The position numbers and the translations under genes were made by a program. DNA of 8,849 nucleotides from CBDUWP01 sp965370955 (GTDB taxonomy: Bacteria; Planctomycetota; Phycisphaerae; Sedimentisphaerales; Anaerobacaceae): contig CBDUWP010000063.1 in NCBI GenBank assembly GCA_965370955.1, positions 1-8,849 of the forward strand, in the 5' to 3' direction. Below are positions 6,905 to 8,849 of this stretch, piece by piece (the stretch's first letter is position 1; every line of letters begins with the position of its first letter). The notes below the pieces were generated by a model that was not told the DNA's origin, made no database searches, and worked only from the letters and a program-made list of their open reading frames with translations.

Positions 6905-7378
6905 TTAGCCGATCGATAGCGGCATTTGATTTTTGAACACTTCGTGCTGCTTCATCTGCAATTCATAAAGCAAACCGTTCTTTTCTATGAGCCGAGCCAC
7001 CAAATTCACTTGATTTAGTATCATCTCTATGAGATCTACATTCAACATCGCCGACTCTGGACTATGGTGCGGAAACACAATAATCACATAACCGCAATTG
7101 GTCTTATCAGTCAATAATTGAGATGCCACAACCGTATAATCGGCAACCTGTGTAATTACCGGCTCAGATCCGTCATCTATACGCTGACAAGCCATCTGTA
7201 TAAATTCATCCGTTACAGGCATCTTGTCAAAAAGTTCAGAGTCACTCGGCCAACAACTGCCATCGCAATCCATGATAATCATGACTGGGCCATTTTCCGG
7301 CATAATGTCAAACATATGACGAGCTATTTTTTCGTTAAGCACGTGAGCCGATGTAAAATGGGAACCGTACATTTCCAT
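6905..7378 (-). CDS. Uncharacterised protein, possible GAF-like sensor fold
   Basis: A 157-residue soluble protein with no signal peptide. The order of elements is an N-terminal helix (HVLNEKIARHMFDIM), a strand MIIMDCDGSCWPSDSELF (33-50), a strand region ITQVADYTVVASQL (75-88), a strand NCGYVIIVFP (94-103) and a long C-terminal helix (about 107-148) with ELQMKQHEVFK that could form a coiled coil. This alternation resembles a small GAF or PAS-type sensory domain in signalling proteins, but there is no decisive motif. Four cysteines (38, 42, 64, 95), two of them in CDGSC, could matter for redox or metal sensing; this is speculative. The start at 7376-7378 has a strong AAAGGAG site 7 bases upstream. 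It lies 241 bp after the amidase gene on the same strand, so it may belong to the same regulatory locus or have its own promoter. Confidence 0.72.
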   Translation of the reverse strand: MEMYGSHFTSAHVLNEKIARHMFDIMPENGPVMIIMDCDGSCWPSDSELFDKMPVTDEFIQMACQRIDDGSEPVITQVADYTVVASQLLTDKTNCGYVIIVFPHHSPESAMLNVDLIEMILNQVNLVARLIEKNGLLYELQMKQHEVFKNQMPLSIG

Positions 7379-7430
7379 GAATAAACTCCTTTTTGATTAG
7401 CAACTGTAAAATCACAAAATAAATTATTGC

Positions 7431-7448
7431 AACCCCTATTAAAGGGTT
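7431..7448 (-). terminator. Small hairpin in the leader of the GAF-like gene, possible terminator
   Basis: As minus-strand RNA, AACCCUU and AGGGGUU pair (7 bp with one G-U) around the loop UAAU, followed by GCAAUAAUUUAUUUU. The U-tract is interrupted, so it may be a weak terminator of the amidase transcript or an untranslated-leader structure about 50 bases before the GAF-like start. Confidence 0.35.
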
Positions 7449-7484
7449 CTTCGGAGTTTAATGGACTAAAATTCTACAATCACT

Positions 7485-7516
7485 AAAAAAACAGCCTTTT
7501 TGCAACCATTAAAGCC
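7485..7516 (-). terminator. Possible weak intrinsic terminator after the amidase gene
   Basis: About 105 bases after the amidase stop, minus-strand GGCUUU can pair with AAGGCU (two wobble pairs), with a G and then seven U residues after it (7485-7491). The stem is weak but the U-tract is the best in the 241-bp gap 7379-7619, which otherwise holds no gene and no convincing promoter. Confidence 0.3.
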
Positions 7517-7619
7517 ATTTTGACAATTTGATGTTCATTTTATAGGACTAACAAAAACCCGATAAATGCCTAAATCAACAAAAACGTTTATCCGTCAAAA
7601 TCAACCACAAGAAAGACAC

Positions 7620-8303
7620 TCAATTGCGGCGCAGTAATTGTTTAAACCTATACATGGGGAAGTTTCTACCGGGACACTCTGTACTATGAGCGCCGGGGGT
7701 TGTGCCATGACCATAAATTCTGTTTGTCGAAATACCATAACGCTTTTGCAAAAATTTAACCAACTTGATCAGTGACCGCATCTGCCGAGCTGTCGGAGAA
7801 GTTTTATTGAAATCACCAACCAAACAAATACCTATCGCTTTTTCGTTAGCCCAATTCGCTGCGGTCCCTCCGCAATGAGCGCCGGTTCGCTGCTGTGTCC
7901 ATCGAAATGTCACCTCAACTTGACCATCTGCACTATCTGTACCGTTACCTACAACAAAATTATAACCCACGCCATCCCAATGTCGCTGTTTATGCCATAC
8001 ATCAAAAATTTTACTATTACCATAACTGGTAGCTGAATGATGCAAAATAATAGCATTCCATTTTCTTGCCTTGCTTTGAGGAACCAACCATTGATTTGGA
8101 ACAACATATTGATTAGGCTTAATAATCGCAGGAGTAACAGGTTTCACTGAATTAAAATGATTACCATAACCGGACAGATTATAATCTTCTACAATTACCG
8201 GCAGCGGCTCATCATCATAAATACAACCGCCGCAAGAAAAACTAATCAGGCTTAAAACCATCAAACCCAAAAGTTTGGTGACGGCAATTTTTTCAGCAAT
8301 CAT
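7620..8303 (-). CDS. N-acetylmuramoyl-L-alanine amidase, Amidase_2/PGRP type, exported
   Basis: A 227-residue zinc amidase that would cut the bond between N-acetylmuramic acid and L-alanine of peptidoglycan. Residues 1-10 are a basic n-region, 11-22 hydrophobic, then SCGGC (23-27), so it is exported; the cysteines do not form a perfect lipobox, so lipid anchoring is possible but unproven. A linker (28-80) leads to the catalytic domain: NAIILHHSAT (83-92) with zinc ligand His88, HWDGVGYNFVV (108-118) with Tyr114, HCGGTAANWANEKAIGICLVGDF (the AIGICLVGDF strand), and YGHGTTPG...STECPG with His199 and Cys210, all matching T7 lysozyme/PGRP zinc sites. The ATG at 8301-8303 has AAAGGA 6 bases upstream; the longer GTG start at 8354 lacks a site and would overlap the kinase gene. 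It is 34 bp after the anti-sigma kinase gene, likely co-transcribed. Confidence 0.92.
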   Translation of the reverse strand: MIAEKIAVTKLLGLMVLSLISFSCGGCIYDDEPLPVIVEDYNLSGYGNHFNSVKPVTPAIIKPNQYVVPNQWLVPQSKARKWNAIILHHSATSYGNSKIFDVWHKQRHWDGVGYNFVVGNGTDSADGQVEVTFRWTQQRTGAHCGGTAANWANEKAIGICLVGDFNKTSPTARQMRSLIKLVKFLQKRYGISTNRIYGHGTTPGAHSTECPGRNFPMYRFKQLLRRN

Positions 8304-8309
8304 CGGCAA

Positions 8310-8315
8310 TCCTTT
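8310..8315 (-). promoter_or_regulatory. Ribosome binding site that sets the amidase start at 8303
   Basis: AAAGGA on the minus strand stands 6 bases before ATG 8301-8303 and lies in the 34-bp gap after the kinase stop. It decides against the upstream GTG, TTG and TTG codons near 8343-8354, which overlap the kinase gene and lack such a site. Confidence 0.7.
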
Positions 8316-8337
8316 TACCACAAAACTAAACAAACTT

Positions 8338-8766
8338 TCAATCAACAGTTGCACCCTGTTTATATTTAATCATACACACACAATTGCCGCTTTCGCTGTA
8401 CTGAACATCATCCATATACATTCTGATCAAAAACAAACCTCTGCCGCCAGCTTTATAGATATTGTCGCCGCATCTTGGATCTGCGACAGTATCAGGATTG
8501 AAACCATCTCCTTGATCCGTAACAGACAGTTCAATACGATCAGCATATATTTTGTAATCTAAGGTAACTTCTTTAGCTAGATCCATCTTATTGCCATGCT
8601 TAATCGCATTGACACAGGCTTCCTCCATCGCCAAATGGACAGAAAAAATATCCTGACGATTAAAGTCACAAGCCTCAAGATCCTTAAGAACATGCTTATA
8701 AGCATCAGACAAAAGCTCTGGTTGACTATTAAAAACAAGTGTGTTGCAAACGGCTAAGTCAGACAT
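8338..8766 (-). CDS. Anti-sigma factor serine kinase, RsbW/SpoIIAB-type (HATPase_c_2)
   Basis: A 142-residue GHKL-fold ATPase of the type that holds a sigma factor and phosphorylates a STAS antagonist on serine in partner switching. The N-box is HLAMEEACVNAIKHGN (44-59) with Glu49 and Asn53; the G1 box is VTDQGDGFN (82-90); the G2 box is GGRGLFLIRMYMDDV (107-121). All ATP-binding motifs look intact and the length is normal for RsbW. It begins at ATG 8764-8766; the only purine-rich run, GGGGA, is 15 bases away inside the end of the preceding gene, so translation may depend on coupling to that gene, 11 bp upstream. The preceding frame is the tail of a probable STAS protein, the expected partner. 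No sigma factor lies in the window, so the target is unknown; in this group such kinases may also act on other STAS-based switches. Confidence 0.92.
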   Translation of the reverse strand: MSDLAVCNTLVFNSQPELLSDAYKHVLKDLEACDFNRQDIFSVHLAMEEACVNAIKHGNKMDLAKEVTLDYKIYADRIELSVTDQGDGFNPDTVADPRCGDNIYKAGGRGLFLIRMYMDDVQYSESGNCVCMIKYKQGATVD

Positions 8767-8777
8767 AATTTAATAAA

Positions 8778-8849
8778 TTAATCCCCATCGTAAATGCTGT
8801 CAATTGCGTCTGCCACATTAGCAAAAATATCAAAAATTTTAGTTAAACG
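8778..8849 (-). CDS. Probable STAS anti-sigma factor antagonist, C-terminal end only
   Basis: The minus-strand frame is open from the right edge for 23 codons and ends RLTKIFDIFANVADAIDSIY-DGD with TAA at 8778-8780. The LTKIFDIF...V.DAIDSI pattern is like the last helix of RsbV/SpoIIAA-type STAS proteins, where a helix such as L.KVF.I...EAL is typical. The tight 11-bp link to the RsbW-like gene supports the call, because antagonist and kinase are commonly adjacent. The phosphorylated serine would lie outside the window. The fragment is short, so the call depends mainly on context. Confidence 0.65.
   Translation of the reverse strand, partial: RLTKIFDIFANVADAIDSIYDGD

Noticed and set aside
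7501..7517. Sigma54-like element TGGC...TTGCA on the minus strand
   Set aside because: The spacing between GG and GC is 11 bases where 10 is needed, and the remaining consensus is poor.
7539..7544. TATAAA on the minus strand as a -10 box for the GAF-like gene
   Set aside because: No acceptable -35 box at 16-18 bases and no extended -10; the start site would be about 155 bases from the gene with weak terminator-like hairpins between.
8304..8354. Longer GTG start for the amidase that overlaps the kinase gene
   Set aside because: No ribosome binding site before the GTG, while ATG 8301-8303 has AAAGGA at good spacing and gives a normal signal peptide.
8275..8562. Plus-strand open frame across the amidase start and kinase gene
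   Set aside because: It is antisense to two well-supported genes and its translation shows no domain or ribosome binding site; the same holds for plus-strand frames inside sppA (3188-3397, 3419-3811, 4061-4345).

Overview
This window has moderate-to-low GC content and looks like chromosomal DNA from a Gram-negative-type bacterium. The best guess is Planctomycetota, probably a Phycisphaerae-like lineage. The pointers are a Kdo transferase (so lipid A/LPS is made), several lipoproteins, a GH10-like protein of a type I associate with planctomycetes, an uncharacterised Cys-containing protein, and a SpoIIAB/RsbW-type kinase next to the tail of a probable STAS protein. The taxonomic call rests on recall of these families, not on a search. 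I saw no mobile element, tRNA, rRNA, CRISPR array or phage gene.

Layout. Bases 3-722 (+) hold the C-terminal half of a Kdo transferase (waaA) that enters from the left edge. Everything else is on the minus strand. Bases 699-6655 (-) form one tight six-gene run. In transcription order it encodes a GH10-like protein with altered catalytic residues, a membrane-anchored ComEA-like helix-hairpin-helix protein, a two-domain signal peptide peptidase SppA, an uncharacterised Cys-containing protein, a lipoprotein with a possible LolA-like fold, and a stand-alone homocysteine S-methyltransferase domain protein. Gaps are 8-23 bp, and a good sigma70-type promoter (TTGCCT-17-TATAAT, 6729-6757) lies about 70 bases before the first gene. 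The last gene overlaps the convergent waaA end by 24 bp.

Bases 6905-8849 (-) hold a second group: the end of a probable STAS anti-sigma-factor antagonist (cut by the right edge), a RsbW/SpoIIAB-type anti-sigma kinase, an exported Amidase_2-type N-acetylmuramoyl-L-alanine amidase, and, after a 241-bp gap with hairpins, a small protein that may have a GAF-like fold. The first two look like a partner-switching pair. The amidase follows the kinase by only 34 bp, which suggests a link between the switch and wall or envelope turnover. No sigma factor or phosphatase is visible.

Most of the window reads as ordinary housekeeping and envelope genes. The points most worth a second look are the GH10-like protein without the canonical acid/base glutamate, the regulatory pair coupled to an exported amidase, and the uncharacterised conserved-looking proteins. 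I see no convincing new defence or mobile system.
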